Of a stretch of 64,000 bases of DNA, positions 52,769 to 61,108 are shown piece after piece. The notes below the pieces were generated by a model that was not told the origin of the DNA, made no database searches, and was given only the letters and a program-made list of their open reading frames with translations. Source of the DNA: Solibacillus sp040274725 (lineage in GTDB: Bacteria; Bacillota; Bacilli; Bacillales_A; Planococcaceae); NCBI GenBank assembly GCA_040274725.1, contig JBEMAQ010000003.1:124001-188000 (forward strand), in the 5' to 3' direction. The stretch's first letter is position 1. Each line of letters starts with the position of its first letter. The position numbers and the translations under genes are program-made.

Positions 52769-54294
52769 GTCTCGTCATCCTTTGGTGGCGAAAAACTCGT
52801 TACTTGTTTCCTCGCTTTATAATAGGGCTCACGGAAAAATATTTTGTACAGCTCTTTTGGCTCAAATGGAATAATCGGCGAAAAATACGGCTTTTTTAAT
52901 GAGCTTAAATTTAATAAATGAATAACGAGTAGAAACGTCCCGATGACAATACCAAAAAAGCCAAATAATGAAGCCAAAATCATAAACGGAAAACGTAGCA
53001 TTCGAATCGATGTATTAAACTCAATCGATGGTACAACGAAACTTGAAATCGCCGTAAATGCCACGACAATGACCATTAAATTCGATACGAGTCCAGCACT
53101 TACAATCGCATCGCCAATCACAAGCCCCCCGACAATACCAATCGTCTGGCCAATCGATTGCGGTAGCCGAACACTCGCCTCACGAATCAATTCAATCGTA
53201 ATCTCCATAATGAGCGCTTCAATGAGTGGCCGGTACGGGATTTGATTGATATCTGACTTCACTTTATTGGCCAGTTCTAGTGGTAACACTTCAAAATGAA
53301 AACTAACAATCGCAATATAAAACGCAGGCAAAAAAATCGCCGATAAAAAGCTAAAAATCCGCATAATCCGGTAGAATGAGCCGACTAATACCCTTGCATT
53401 AAAATCATCCGGCGATTGATAAAAAGAAAAAAAAGTGACGGGTCCAATGAGTGCGGTAGGCGATACATCAGTCATGATAGCAATTTTACCTTCCAAAATA
53501 TTTGCCACAACACGGTCTGGTCGCTCCGTATTTAAAAGCTGCGGGAACGGGGACCACACTTGATCTTCTAAATAATCACTCAGCTGCCCGACACTATAAA
53601 ACATATCAAGATCGATTCCAGCTAAACGCTCCTCTACGGTCTTCAGTGCTTCTTTATCTACCACATCATTCACATAAACATAGTAAGCGCGCGTTTTTGT
53701 CTCCTTGCCAAGTGTCAGCTCCTTGACAATCAGCTTATTATTTTTAATCCGTTTTCGAAGAAGCGACACATTCGAATCAAAATTTTCAACAAGTCCTTCA
53801 TGCGAGCCGCGCAGTACATGTTCAGTGCCCGGTTCTTCTGGTGTTCGGTGCACAAAATCAGGGCTATTGAGCCGAATCATTTCATTCGTTTGTTGCAGTA
53901 GAATAATCGTTTCACCATTGCATATATAGTCGATTAGGTTTTTATTGTTGTAAGGTTCAATAGTGACTGTGACTGAATCACCATCTAGTGGAGCTGTTGA
54001 TTCATTTTGCTTGGACTGATTGTTTTTTTGATTTGGTTCGGTTTGCTTACTCTGTTGTACATCGGTATTTTTCTTTGCCGTGTTGGACTCCGCTTGTAAT
54101 ACCCTTTTTCGCTCGAGCCTTAGTATATGAACATAGCGCTCCACCTCGCTTTTTTTCACAAGTGAAGAATAAAAACACAAAATTGCGTGCTCACCTGGCC
54201 CCAACGTAATTTCCTTTGCCGTGAAATCTGAAGAATGGAGGAATTGTTTCTGCAGTCGTTGGATTTTTTGCTGTATGTCTGTAGTTTGTTGCAT
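52765..54294 (-). CDS. Germinant receptor A subunit, GerA/SpoVAF family (operon 2)
   Basis: 509 aa. The N-terminal domain includes a polar Gln/Asn/Lys/Ser-rich insert at about 80-105 (NTAKKNTDVQQSKQTEPNQK). Conserved segments are LRGSHEGLVENFDSNVSLLR, TERPDRVVANILEGKIAIMT and, in the membrane part, LPQSIGQTIGIVGGLVIGDA. It is the first gene of a canonical A-B-C operon with translational overlaps. A sigma-G-like promoter precedes it. It is probably a spore inner-membrane channel subunit. Confidence 0.95.
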   Translation of the reverse strand: MQQTTDIQQKIQRLQKQFLHSSDFTAKEITLGPGEHAILCFYSSLVKKSEVERYVHILRLERKRVLQAESNTAKKNTDVQQSKQTEPNQKNNQSKQNESTAPLDGDSVTVTIEPYNNKNLIDYICNGETIILLQQTNEMIRLNSPDFVHRTPEEPGTEHVLRGSHEGLVENFDSNVSLLRKRIKNNKLIVKELTLGKETKTRAYYVYVNDVVDKEALKTVEERLAGIDLDMFYSVGQLSDYLEDQVWSPFPQLLNTERPDRVVANILEGKIAIMTDVSPTALIGPVTFFSFYQSPDDFNARVLVGSFYRIMRIFSFLSAIFLPAFYIAIVSFHFEVLPLELANKVKSDINQIPYRPLIEALIMEITIELIREASVRLPQSIGQTIGIVGGLVIGDAIVSAGLVSNLMVIVVAFTAISSFVVPSIEFNTSIRMLRFPFMILASLFGFFGIVIGTFLLVIHLLNLSSLKKPYFSPIIPFEPKELYKIFFREPYYKARKQVTSFSPPKDDET

Positions 54295-54315
54295 GACGAC
54301 TCCCCCTTTTTGATG

Positions 54316-54345
54316 CAGTATGGGGGGATTTTTGAGGGATTATTC
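54316..54345 (-). promoter_or_regulatory. Sigma-G-like promoter of ger operon 2
   Basis: On the minus strand GAATAA (54345-54340), a 17-bp spacer and CATACTG (54322-54316) resemble the forespore promoter that drives germinant receptor operons. It lies about 22 bp before the A-subunit start. Confidence 0.5.
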
Positions 54346-54590
54346 ATTTTGGTTCTTCGTTTTGAAATTGAAGATAGTAGAAATTAAAATTTCATACCTC
54401 TTTAAGCAGGTAATAGCCCATAGAAATATTCCTTAATCAATTCATTATGGACTTTTATTATGCTGATATTATAATTTTGTCACCCACATTTTTATGGGTA
54501 TATTCCCAGTAAAAACTTCGATATTAAATATTCTGTTAATCCTTTAATGTCAAAACACTCCTCTATAATTACGTGCAGGAGGCGTTCAAT

Positions 54591-56159
54591 TTGAAGAAAT
54601 ATGTATTATCCTTGCTAACATTCATCCTAATCTTAGCAATGGCTCTACCTGCTGCTCCTATTAATGCAGCGCAAGTTTTTTCCGATGTACCAACAAATCA
54701 CAGCAACTATGCTGACATTCATTATTTGTTAGAAAAAAAGGTCATTTCTGCGGACAAGAAATCTTATGGTATAAGAGATATCGTGACACGTGAAGAAGTT
54801 GCCGTAATGGTAGCAAAAGCTGTTGGTTTAGATGGGACACCGCGCGCTACAAAATTTAGCGACGTAAAAAAATCCAATCCAAACAGCGGTTATATTCAAT
54901 CCGCTGTAGAAGCCGGCATTATTAATGGTTACACGGATGGCACATTTAAACCAAATACAAAAGTAACGCGTGGCCATATGGCAGCCTTTATTTCACGCGC
55001 ATTTGATTTACCAAATGGCTCTAAAACCTTTAAAGATGTAAAAAAGGGACATACCGCGTTTGAAGCAGTCAGTCGCTTAGCTGCGGCGAAAATAACGACT
55101 GGCTATGAAGATGGTACGTTTAAGCCGAATAATCATTTAACTCGTGCTCACATATCAGCCTTTTTAGCACGTGCAATCCAATATATAGAACGTACAAATC
55201 CATCTACAAAACCGGGAACTAAAGATATGCTTGTCCACTTTATCGATGTGGGTCAAGGTGATTCAATCTTTATTCAAGCACCAAATGGCCACAATCTGCT
55301 AGTAGATGCTGGGACAAAACAATACGGTGATGATGTTGTTGCCTATTTAAAATCACTGAATGTGAAAAAAATTGATTATGTAGTTGCGACACATCCTGAT
55401 GCAGACCATATCGGTGGTTTAGAGGCCGTTTTAAATGCCTTTACAATTGGGGAATTCATTAACAGCGGAAAAGTTCATACTACGGTGACGTATAAAAGTC
55501 TATTAGAAACCGTTTTAAACAAAAATATTCCCTACACGGAGCCTTCAACTGGTGACCTAATTGCCTTAGATCGTGCATTGAACATACAAGTGCTAGCAGT
55601 TGATGCCGCAAATAATGATAGCAACAATGCTTCAATCGTTTTAAAGGCAACATATAACAAAGTCTCCTTCCTATTGACAGGGGATGCTGGTGTTGAAGTT
55701 GAGAAAGTGATTACGCAGAAATATGATGTAGCTGCAACCATTTTAAAAGCAGGACACCATGGTTCAAATACAAGTAACTCATTGGCATTTTTACAAAAAG
55801 TAAATCCTGAGGCTGTTATTTTAAGCTACGGCAAAGAAAATAGTTATGGCCACCCTCACAGTGAAGTAATAGCTAATGTTAAACAAGTTGGCGCTAAAGC
55901 CTATTCAACAGCACAGGACGGTACAATTATTGTCAAAACAAATGGTTCTACTTATTCAGTTGATGCACATGTGTTTACAGTTCCAGAAAATTTAATTGGT
56001 GACGTAAAATCAGGAACATACGTAATAGCCGGTGCACCAACAGAATTTCAAAATTGTGATGCTATGAGAGCGTATTACCCATCTGGCGTTCAATCAACGC
56101 ATCCAGCATATTCGAAAAAACAAGACCGCGATCTTGATAACTGGGCTTGTGAAAAGTGA
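54591..56159 (+). CDS. Secreted SLH protein with ComEC-like metallo-beta-lactamase and Excalibur domains
   Basis: 522 aa from TTG 54591, with AGGAGG 8 nt upstream. Signal peptide (KKYVLSLLTFILILAMALPA); three SLH domains (about 28-205, e.g. FKPNTKVTRGHMAAFISRAF). A metallo-beta-lactamase domain of ComEC/Rec2 type covers about 215-460: HFIDVGQGDSIFIQ, zinc motif THPDADHIGG, GDAG, AGHHGSNTS, SYGKENSYGHPHSEV. The C-terminal Excalibur-type motif is DRDLDNWACE. In ComEC this domain is a nuclease; here it would be wall-anchored and extracellular. Possible roles are DNA or phosphodiester hydrolysis outside the cell. Single gene with terminator. Confidence 0.9.
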   Translation: MKKYVLSLLTFILILAMALPAAPINAAQVFSDVPTNHSNYADIHYLLEKKVISADKKSYGIRDIVTREEVAVMVAKAVGLDGTPRATKFSDVKKSNPNSGYIQSAVEAGIINGYTDGTFKPNTKVTRGHMAAFISRAFDLPNGSKTFKDVKKGHTAFEAVSRLAAAKITTGYEDGTFKPNNHLTRAHISAFLARAIQYIERTNPSTKPGTKDMLVHFIDVGQGDSIFIQAPNGHNLLVDAGTKQYGDDVVAYLKSLNVKKIDYVVATHPDADHIGGLEAVLNAFTIGEFINSGKVHTTVTYKSLLETVLNKNIPYTEPSTGDLIALDRALNIQVLAVDAANNDSNNASIVLKATYNKVSFLLTGDAGVEVEKVITQKYDVAATILKAGHHGSNTSNSLAFLQKVNPEAVILSYGKENSYGHPHSEVIANVKQVGAKAYSTAQDGTIIVKTNGSTYSVDAHVFTVPENLIGDVKSGTYVIAGAPTEFQNCDAMRAYYPSGVQSTHPAYSKKQDRDLDNWACEK

Positions 56160-56179
56160 TTTTATCTAATTAAAAATAG

Positions 56180-56247
56180 CACTCAGAAGAATTGATTTTG
56201 AGATTATGGTTCATCTCACACGGCTCAATTTTTCTGGGTGTTTTTTC
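56180..56247 (+). terminator. Terminator of the SLH/metallo-beta-lactamase gene
   Basis: CACTCAGAAGAATTGA pairs with TCAATTTTTCTGGGTG around a ~29-base loop and is followed by TTTTTT. Confidence 0.8.
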
Positions 56248-56402
56248 TTTTTGGACTATCCATAAATCATTTAAAGTACTTTTCTATCAACAAGCAAAAC
56301 GCCAAACAAATAAAATTTCAGCTTACAATTTGGGTATTCTCCTATTCATAAGTACGAATCACTTCGTATGATAAGTATAACTATATATTGGAGGTCATTG
56401 TC

Positions 56403-56663
56403 ATGCAAACTAATAACAGGAAGAAAAAGAGCGAACCAGCACTAGATAATATCCCCGTAAGCCAGGCCGCTTCACTTGAAGTTATCGCTGGGTTATTCGC
56501 AACACTCGCTGAAGGGCTTGGCACATTCGCTGCTGCGCTCGCCATTCAGGAAACCGAGCAGCAAACAAACGCTAATAATGCTGACCTGCAAAAAATCCAT
56601 GAGCAACTTCACTATTTGACAAAGGAAGTGAAGAAAATTTCAAGGGCGTTGAATATATCCTGA
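56403..56663 (+). CDS. Small protein of unknown function, 86 aa
   Basis: ATG 56403 with GGAGG upstream (MQTNNRKKKSEPALDNIPVS). A basic N-terminus is followed by a mildly hydrophobic Ala/Gly/Leu segment (LEVIAGLFATLAEGLGTFAA, about 26-50) and a charged helix with heptad-like spacing (LQKIHEQLHYLTKEVKKISR). It may be a coiled-coil protein. It lies just upstream of the cotJ operon, whose sigma-E-like promoter overlaps its 3' end. No family recognised. Confidence 0.65.
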   Translation: MQTNNRKKKSEPALDNIPVSQAASLEVIAGLFATLAEGLGTFAAALAIQETEQQTNANNADLQKIHEQLHYLTKEVKKISRALNIS

Positions 56664-56680
56664 ATTTCTTAACATACATA
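56651..56680 (+). promoter_or_regulatory. Sigma-E-like promoter of cotJABC
   Basis: GAATATAT (56651-56658), a 14-bp spacer and CATACATA (56673-56680) closely fit the mother-cell sigma-E consensus. It lies about 85 bp before cotJA, and the B. subtilis cotJ operon is sigma-E dependent. The -35 lies inside the 3' end of the preceding 86-aa gene. Confidence 0.65.
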
Positions 56681-56763
56681 CGCTACACTCCCTTCTTGAG
56701 GAATCATTCCGCGAATTTTGTCATATATTGACTATATTCACATCATTCAGAAAGGAGGATCCA

Positions 56764-56991
56764 ATGTTTTCGCAGTACAAATATTGGCGTCCATTCATTA
56801 GCCCAAACGACCCTTGCCCACCGATAAAGGTAAAAACCTTCGTCACACCCCCGCAACTCTATATCGGCTTTCAACCGACTAGCTTACCGCAATTTCCGAC
56901 CGCTCAGGAAGCGTTAAAGCACGGCACACTCTGGCCCCAGCTTTTTAGTCCTTATCCAAATCCGCAAAAGGAAGTGACCCCTCGTGAGTAA
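56764..56991 (+). CDS. cotJA: Spore coat associated protein CotJA
   Basis: 75 aa from ATG 56764 behind AAAGGAGG. The Pro/Tyr-rich sequence (KYWRPFISPNDPCPPIKVKT; QLYIGFQPTSLPQFPTAQEA) is typical of CotJA. CotJA is needed with CotJC for incorporation into the inner spore coat. First gene of cotJABC; its end overlaps cotJB by 8 nt. Confidence 0.93.
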   Translation: MFSQYKYWRPFISPNDPCPPIKVKTFVTPPQLYIGFQPTSLPQFPTAQEALKHGTLWPQLFSPYPNPQKEVTPRE

Positions 56992-57247
56992 AGTCATGCC
57001 GCCAGAATTTTATCAGCTTCTTGAGGAAATTCAAGCAATCGATTTTGTCATTGTCGAGCTAAATCTTTATTTAGACACCCATCCAGCTGATTTCGAGGCG
57101 ATTGAACAATTCAATAACGCGACAGAAAAAAGTATGCAACTAAAAATAAATTTTGAGCAGAAGTTTGGCCCTTTAATGAATTTTGGACGCAGTTATTCAA
57201 ACTACCCATTTAACTGGGTAGAGACGCCGTGGCCTTGGCAAGTTTGA
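56984..57247 (+). CDS. cotJB: Spore coat protein CotJB
   Basis: 87 aa from GTG 56984 (an ATG at 56996 is also possible). Conserved CotJB features are YQLLEEIQAIDFVIVELNLYLDTHP and the C-terminal aromatic tail WVETPWPWQV. It is a small helical protein cotranscribed with cotJA and cotJC; its molecular role is unclear. Confidence 0.92.
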   Translation: MSKVMPPEFYQLLEEIQAIDFVIVELNLYLDTHPADFEAIEQFNNATEKSMQLKINFEQKFGPLMNFGRSYSNYPFNWVETPWPWQV

Positions 57248-57271
57248 TGCATATGAGGAGGAAAATATACT

Positions 57272-57841
57272 GTGTGGTATTATGAAAAAAAGCTGCAGTA
57301 CCCGGTAAAGGTAAGTACCTGTAATCCGCAGCTCGCCAAATATTTAGTGGAACAATACGGGGGCGCTGACGGGGAATTGGCTGCGGCACTGCGCTATATG
57401 AATCAGCGCTATACAATTCCCGATAAAGTAGTTGGTCTGTTAACCGATATTGCGACCGAAGAATTTTCGCATCTCGAAATGATTGCGACGATGATTTATA
57501 AGCTGACAAAAGATGCAACACCTGAACAATTAAAGGAAGCCGGCCTTGGCGACCATTTCGTCAACCATGATCATGCCTTATTTTATGAAAATGCATCCGG
57601 CGTCCCTTTTACCGCCTCTTATATTCAAGCAAAAGGAGACCCGATTGCCGATTTATATGAAGATATTGCCGCCGAAGAAAAGGCCCGCGCCACATATCAA
57701 TGGATTATTGATCTTTCCGATGATACCGACTTAAATGATAGTTTAGCCTTTTTACGAGAACGTGAAATTGTCCACTCGCTCCGTTTCAGGGAAGCTGTTG
57801 AAATGTTAAAAGATGATCGCGATACAAAAAAAGTCTTTTAA
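57272..57841 (+). CDS. cotJC: Spore coat protein CotJC, manganese catalase family
   Basis: 189 aa four-helix-bundle protein of the dimanganese catalase family, from a GTG behind GAGGAGG. Metal ligands are in ATEEFSHLEM (about 70-79) and DIAAEEKARATYQW / REREIVHSLRF (about 130-175), including the pairs E-E and H. It is shorter than full Mn catalases, as usual for CotJC. Possibly detoxifies peroxide in the coat. Last gene of cotJABC; a convergent lipoprotein gene ends 4 bp away. Confidence 0.93.
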   Translation: MWYYEKKLQYPVKVSTCNPQLAKYLVEQYGGADGELAAALRYMNQRYTIPDKVVGLLTDIATEEFSHLEMIATMIYKLTKDATPEQLKEAGLGDHFVNHDHALFYENASGVPFTASYIQAKGDPIADLYEDIAAEEKARATYQWIIDLSDDTDLNDSLAFLREREIVHSLRFREAVEMLKDDRDTKKVF

Positions 57842-57845
57842 CAGC

Positions 57846-58229
57846 TCACTTCTTTAATGTTAACTCGATTGTTTCCACCTGGTCATTCCACCAAATGGTC
57901 ATGCTTATTTCTTCACTTTCATCAGTAACGGCACAACCTGTACAGCTACTAATACCGGTATTAAACTTCCCATGCTCATCTATTACTGTTTTCCCCTTCT
58001 GACTGTGACCACTTCTTAAATATTCGACCTCAAAAGGAACAGCCTCATCCCCTACATACTCAAATCGATAAATCGTTTCTTCACTATTCGAGCTATGAAT
58101 AACTGCTTCATAACGAACAATCCAGTGCTCACTTTCCCCTACAAAAAATAACGTGTTAGCATTCGAGCAGGCTGATAATAGCGCTACTAGTAGTAATGCT
58201 GCGCTATATTTTATTAGTACTGCCTTCAT
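57846..58229 (-). CDS. Putative lipoprotein of unknown function
   Basis: 127 aa with a lipoprotein signal (KYSAALLLVALLSACSN, lipobox SAC). The mature part is beta-rich with a paired-cysteine motif (SSCTGCAV, about 93-100). The strand pattern (HWIVRYEAVIH, YRFEYVG, ISMTIWWND, VETIELTLKK) suggests an Ig-like or C2-like extracytoplasmic domain. The ATG is preceded by AGGAGG. No family is recognised. Confidence 0.72.
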   Translation of the reverse strand: MKAVLIKYSAALLLVALLSACSNANTLFFVGESEHWIVRYEAVIHSSNSEETIYRFEYVGDEAVPFEVEYLRSGHSQKGKTVIDEHGKFNTGISSCTGCAVTDESEEISMTIWWNDQVETIELTLKK

Positions 58230-58330
58230 TAGAGAGCCTCCTTATGTTACTAATAGTTATTGGACTAGATGGATGAGGGAAATTCAATCATTGAAGAAAT
58301 TCATAAATAGCTCACATTCATCGGTAAACA

Positions 58331-58364
58331 AATCAAAGAGGAAAGCCGATTAGTTGGCTTTCCT
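58331..58364. terminator. Terminator downstream of the VanW gene
   Basis: AAGAGGAAAGCC / GGCTTTCCTCTT with an 8-base loop and T on both sides. It lies about 65 bp past the stop of the VanW-family gene on the minus strand. Confidence 0.7.
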
Positions 58365-58426
58365 CTTTTGATACCTGCATCCTAATGGCCAAGTCCGTCC
58401 ACTCTTATCTAATTAATCCGCTGATT

Positions 58427-59413
58427 CTATCCCTCATTAAACATCGCCTCATACTTCTGCGCCGTTCTAATTTCTACTGTCAACACACCATCAAGGTACA
58501 TCGTCCGAATTAAAAAAGGAGCCCCACTACTATTTTGAAATTTGAAATCTAATGTTCCATAAGAAACCGTTGCATCTCTTCCCGCCGGAACATAGCCTAT
58601 ACTTAGGGAATGATGATGTCTTTCTGTCATTTTGACACCGAGTTGATCGACTGCATTAAATAATGTGGACGACGTTTGACAAATCCCTCCACCAATCCCC
58701 ATGACGTATTCCTGATTAATAATTTCTAGCGCAGGTTGATACCCCCTCTCCTCTGTTCTTTCCCCGACCATGGTGTTAAAAGAGAAGTAGTCACCGTCCC
58801 CTACCAAAATGTGATCGAGCGCATTCGCAGACAGCTCAATATTTTTGCTCCTACCGATGTCAGATGCCTTAAAATACGTCGTAAAAGAAGCAATCGTCAC
58901 CTCATCTAAAAAAGGAATGTCCTCGCTCTTATAATTACTTTCCGTCACATAGAGAGGTAAATCTACGTTGCCCCCATCTTTTGAAGCAGCGAGTATTTTT
59001 TCCACTAACTCACTTTCCTTTAAAATCACACGAGGATTGCCTTTAATTATTTGACCGTCGTCGCCTATTTTATCTAGCACCATCGTTTGATCATAGCCTG
59101 AGGAGGTATCTGTCCCCCTCGCCAATTGTTTCGCCAACTCTTGGATTTTTTCTTGATACAAGTCAAAATCCGTCTCATACGCCAAATCTTGTGGTGTGAT
59201 GGAAGTGACTAATTCTAGCGTTCGTGGATCCGTTATCGTTACACGTACAGGTTGTATTTGTTGTTCATTTTCCTCTTCCTGATCCACATCATTTTCTAGA
59301 ACAACATCTAACGGACTCTCTTGATCCAAATCGGCTAAACTGGACGCTTTTTCCTGACACCCTCCCAACAGACAAGCACTTACCAAAACAAACGGTATCA
59401 TCCACATTTTCAT
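58427..59413 (-). CDS. VanW family lipoprotein
   Basis: 328 aa with lipobox LGGC (MKMWMIPFVLVSACLLGGCQ) and an acidic linker (about 20-52). A YoaR-type putative peptidoglycan-binding region covers about 60-190. The VanW domain follows (about 195-320): FNTMVGERTEERGYQPALEI, GGGICQTSSTLFNAV, ERHHHSLSIGYVPAGRDATV. VanW occurs in some vancomycin-resistance clusters, but chromosomal copies like this are common in sporulating Firmicutes and their function is unknown. No van genes are nearby. Confidence 0.9.
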   Translation of the reverse strand: MKMWMIPFVLVSACLLGGCQEKASSLADLDQESPLDVVLENDVDQEEENEQQIQPVRVTITDPRTLELVTSITPQDLAYETDFDLYQEKIQELAKQLARGTDTSSGYDQTMVLDKIGDDGQIIKGNPRVILKESELVEKILAASKDGGNVDLPLYVTESNYKSEDIPFLDEVTIASFTTYFKASDIGRSKNIELSANALDHILVGDGDYFSFNTMVGERTEERGYQPALEIINQEYVMGIGGGICQTSSTLFNAVDQLGVKMTERHHHSLSIGYVPAGRDATVSYGTLDFKFQNSSGAPFLIRTMYLDGVLTVEIRTAQKYEAMFNEG

Positions 59414-59666
59414 CCTGTTATTTCTCCTAACTATAAAAGCAAAGATAATACTAGTTTATTCAAGTAACAGCAATTAGTACCCTGTTTCTGTCTGGAAAAA
59501 TTTCTAACGAACCGTTACCAACTGAAATCCAGCCATTAGATCTCGGAGAAATCCGTTCATTCCCGTTTTAGAAGAGAGACTTGATGAGCCAACCATTACC
59601 AAATAAATCGATTATACTAATATCCTTTCTACCTGAAAAATAATTAGCACATCCATCGAGCGCGGT

Positions 59667-60377
59667 TTATCTGACTGTTCTCTCTACCATTCGATTTTCA
59701 ATTTGTTTGTCATTTACATAATCTAAATACTGCTGCGCCTGTATAAACGCCTCCTGTAACTCCACTGGCATGTCTGCCACATCTGGCGCACTCGTCACAC
59801 CGAGCCGAGCCATCGTCGTTTCATATGTCATTAATGCCTCGATATATTGTGCATATTCCTCCGCTGTTAACAGCTCCCTACTTGATGGTAAGCCGTTTAA
59901 TCGATCAAACATTGGCTGAACCTCGTATAGCGCGGCTTTAATTTCCTCTAGCTGCTGCGCCGGAACAGTGGCGTAATCAATGTTGCCATTTTCGTTGCCG
60001 TAATCAAGCATCGCGCCTGTAAATACTTGTAGTAGCTCCTTAAACTGCTCAAATTCCTCTTCTCCTAAATCCCCCTTTGCTTGTGTAAGCTTCGCGTTAA
60101 ACAATAAATAGCCTTCCATCGTAATCTTAAACGCATGTTTTTTCAACTGTTCAAATGAACCATACAGCTCATCCGCCAGTAGCTTTTCATAAGCAAATGC
60201 ACCGGTTGGAATAATTAAGCACGCCGATAACACCGCAATTGCTAGCCTTTTTTTCGTAAAGCGCTTCAATTTGCCGCCCATTTCAGATTTTGCCTTCGTA
60301 ATACCGAGCTTGCTTCGCTCATGTAGCTCCGCAGGTATTTCGATTTTCGCTAGTTGCTCCTTTACATGCTTATCCAT
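59667..60377 (-). CDS. Anti-sigma factor-like membrane protein (DUF3600-like)
   Basis: 236 aa: a short cytosolic N-terminus (about 1-45), one transmembrane helix (RLAIAVLSACLIIPTGAFAY, about 44-63) and a helical extracytoplasmic domain of about 170 residues with alternating charged helices. It overlaps the sigma factor gene by 8 nt. Topology and coupling fit an anti-sigma factor of the DUF3600 group; that assignment is from pattern only. Confidence 0.72.
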   Translation of the reverse strand: MDKHVKEQLAKIEIPAELHERSKLGITKAKSEMGGKLKRFTKKRLAIAVLSACLIIPTGAFAYEKLLADELYGSFEQLKKHAFKITMEGYLLFNAKLTQAKGDLGEEEFEQFKELLQVFTGAMLDYGNENGNIDYATVPAQQLEEIKAALYEVQPMFDRLNGLPSSRELLTAEEYAQYIEALMTYETTMARLGVTSAPDVADMPVELQEAFIQAQQYLDYVNDKQIENRMVERTVR

Positions 60378-60894
60378 AATAATCGACCTCCTTCAAATTT
60401 TGACGCAGCTTATTTAATGCACGGTACAGCACAGACTTTGCGGTTCCAAGTGGCATCTCCAGTATTTCTGAAATCTCCTTCAATGTCCGGTCATCGTAAT
60501 ATTTTAGTAAAATAACGCTCTTCTCATCCTCTTTTAACAGATCAATGAGCTTATGTAACGAAACCGCCAGTGCAATGTCTGCATCCTCCGTCCCGACAAG
60601 CCCTTCAAAATCTGCATGTAACGGCATCACCTTATTACTTTCCTTAATCAAATTGAGCGCACAATTAATCGTAATGCGCATAAGCCACGTTTTCACATAC
60701 TCTGGCTTTTTCAATGTATCAATCTTCTTAAACGACTGATACGCCACCTCCTGCACAAGATCCAGCGCATCCTCTTTATTTTTCACATACACATACGCCA
60801 TTCGGTAAATATCCGCCTCAAACTGCTCGAAAAGCATTAAATAGGCCTTATCATTCCCTTTTTGCGCTTTCTTTACTAGACGTTCAAGTTTCAT
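60370..60894 (-). CDS. ECF-type RNA polymerase sigma factor
   Basis: 174 aa from ATG 60894 (MKLERLVKKAQKGNDKAYLM) with GGAGGG upstream; an in-frame start at 60933 precedes the ribosome site. Region 2 is YRMAYVYVKNKEDALDLVQEVAYQSFKKID; region 4 is LKEDEKSVILLKYYDDRTLKEISEILEMPLGTAKSVLYRALNKLR. It is a different subgroup from the sigma factor at 34.5 kb. Probably autoregulated with the overlapping anti-sigma gene. Confidence 0.93.
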   Translation of the reverse strand: MKLERLVKKAQKGNDKAYLMLFEQFEADIYRMAYVYVKNKEDALDLVQEVAYQSFKKIDTLKKPEYVKTWLMRITINCALNLIKESNKVMPLHADFEGLVGTEDADIALAVSLHKLIDLLKEDEKSVILLKYYDDRTLKEISEILEMPLGTAKSVLYRALNKLRQNLKEVDYYG

Positions 60895-61108
60895 CGTGCT
60901 GCCCTCCTTTTTTGTTTTACGTTTATTAGACAACCCGGAAGGTGATTTGGCTTAAATTTTTCCATTAATTTTATTAAAATGCAAATTAGGGGAATAAAAA
61001 AGCGCTTCAAACCGTTACTAATAAAGAATTTATCCAAAATTCATTTCATAACTCTCCATTCATTTGGTTAATAATAATGAAACATTCATTTTTACAAAGG
61101 AGTTACTT

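Noticed and set aside
58427..59413. Vancomycin resistance role for the VanW-family gene
   Set aside because: No vanHAX or two-component genes are near. VanW domains occur widely in chromosomes of sensitive Firmicutes.
59449..59570. Start-less plus-strand frame of ~38 codons upstream of the VanW gene
   Set aside because: It reads protein-like (ending near LDLGEIRSFPF) but has no start or ribosome site and is too short to claim as a gene or remnant.
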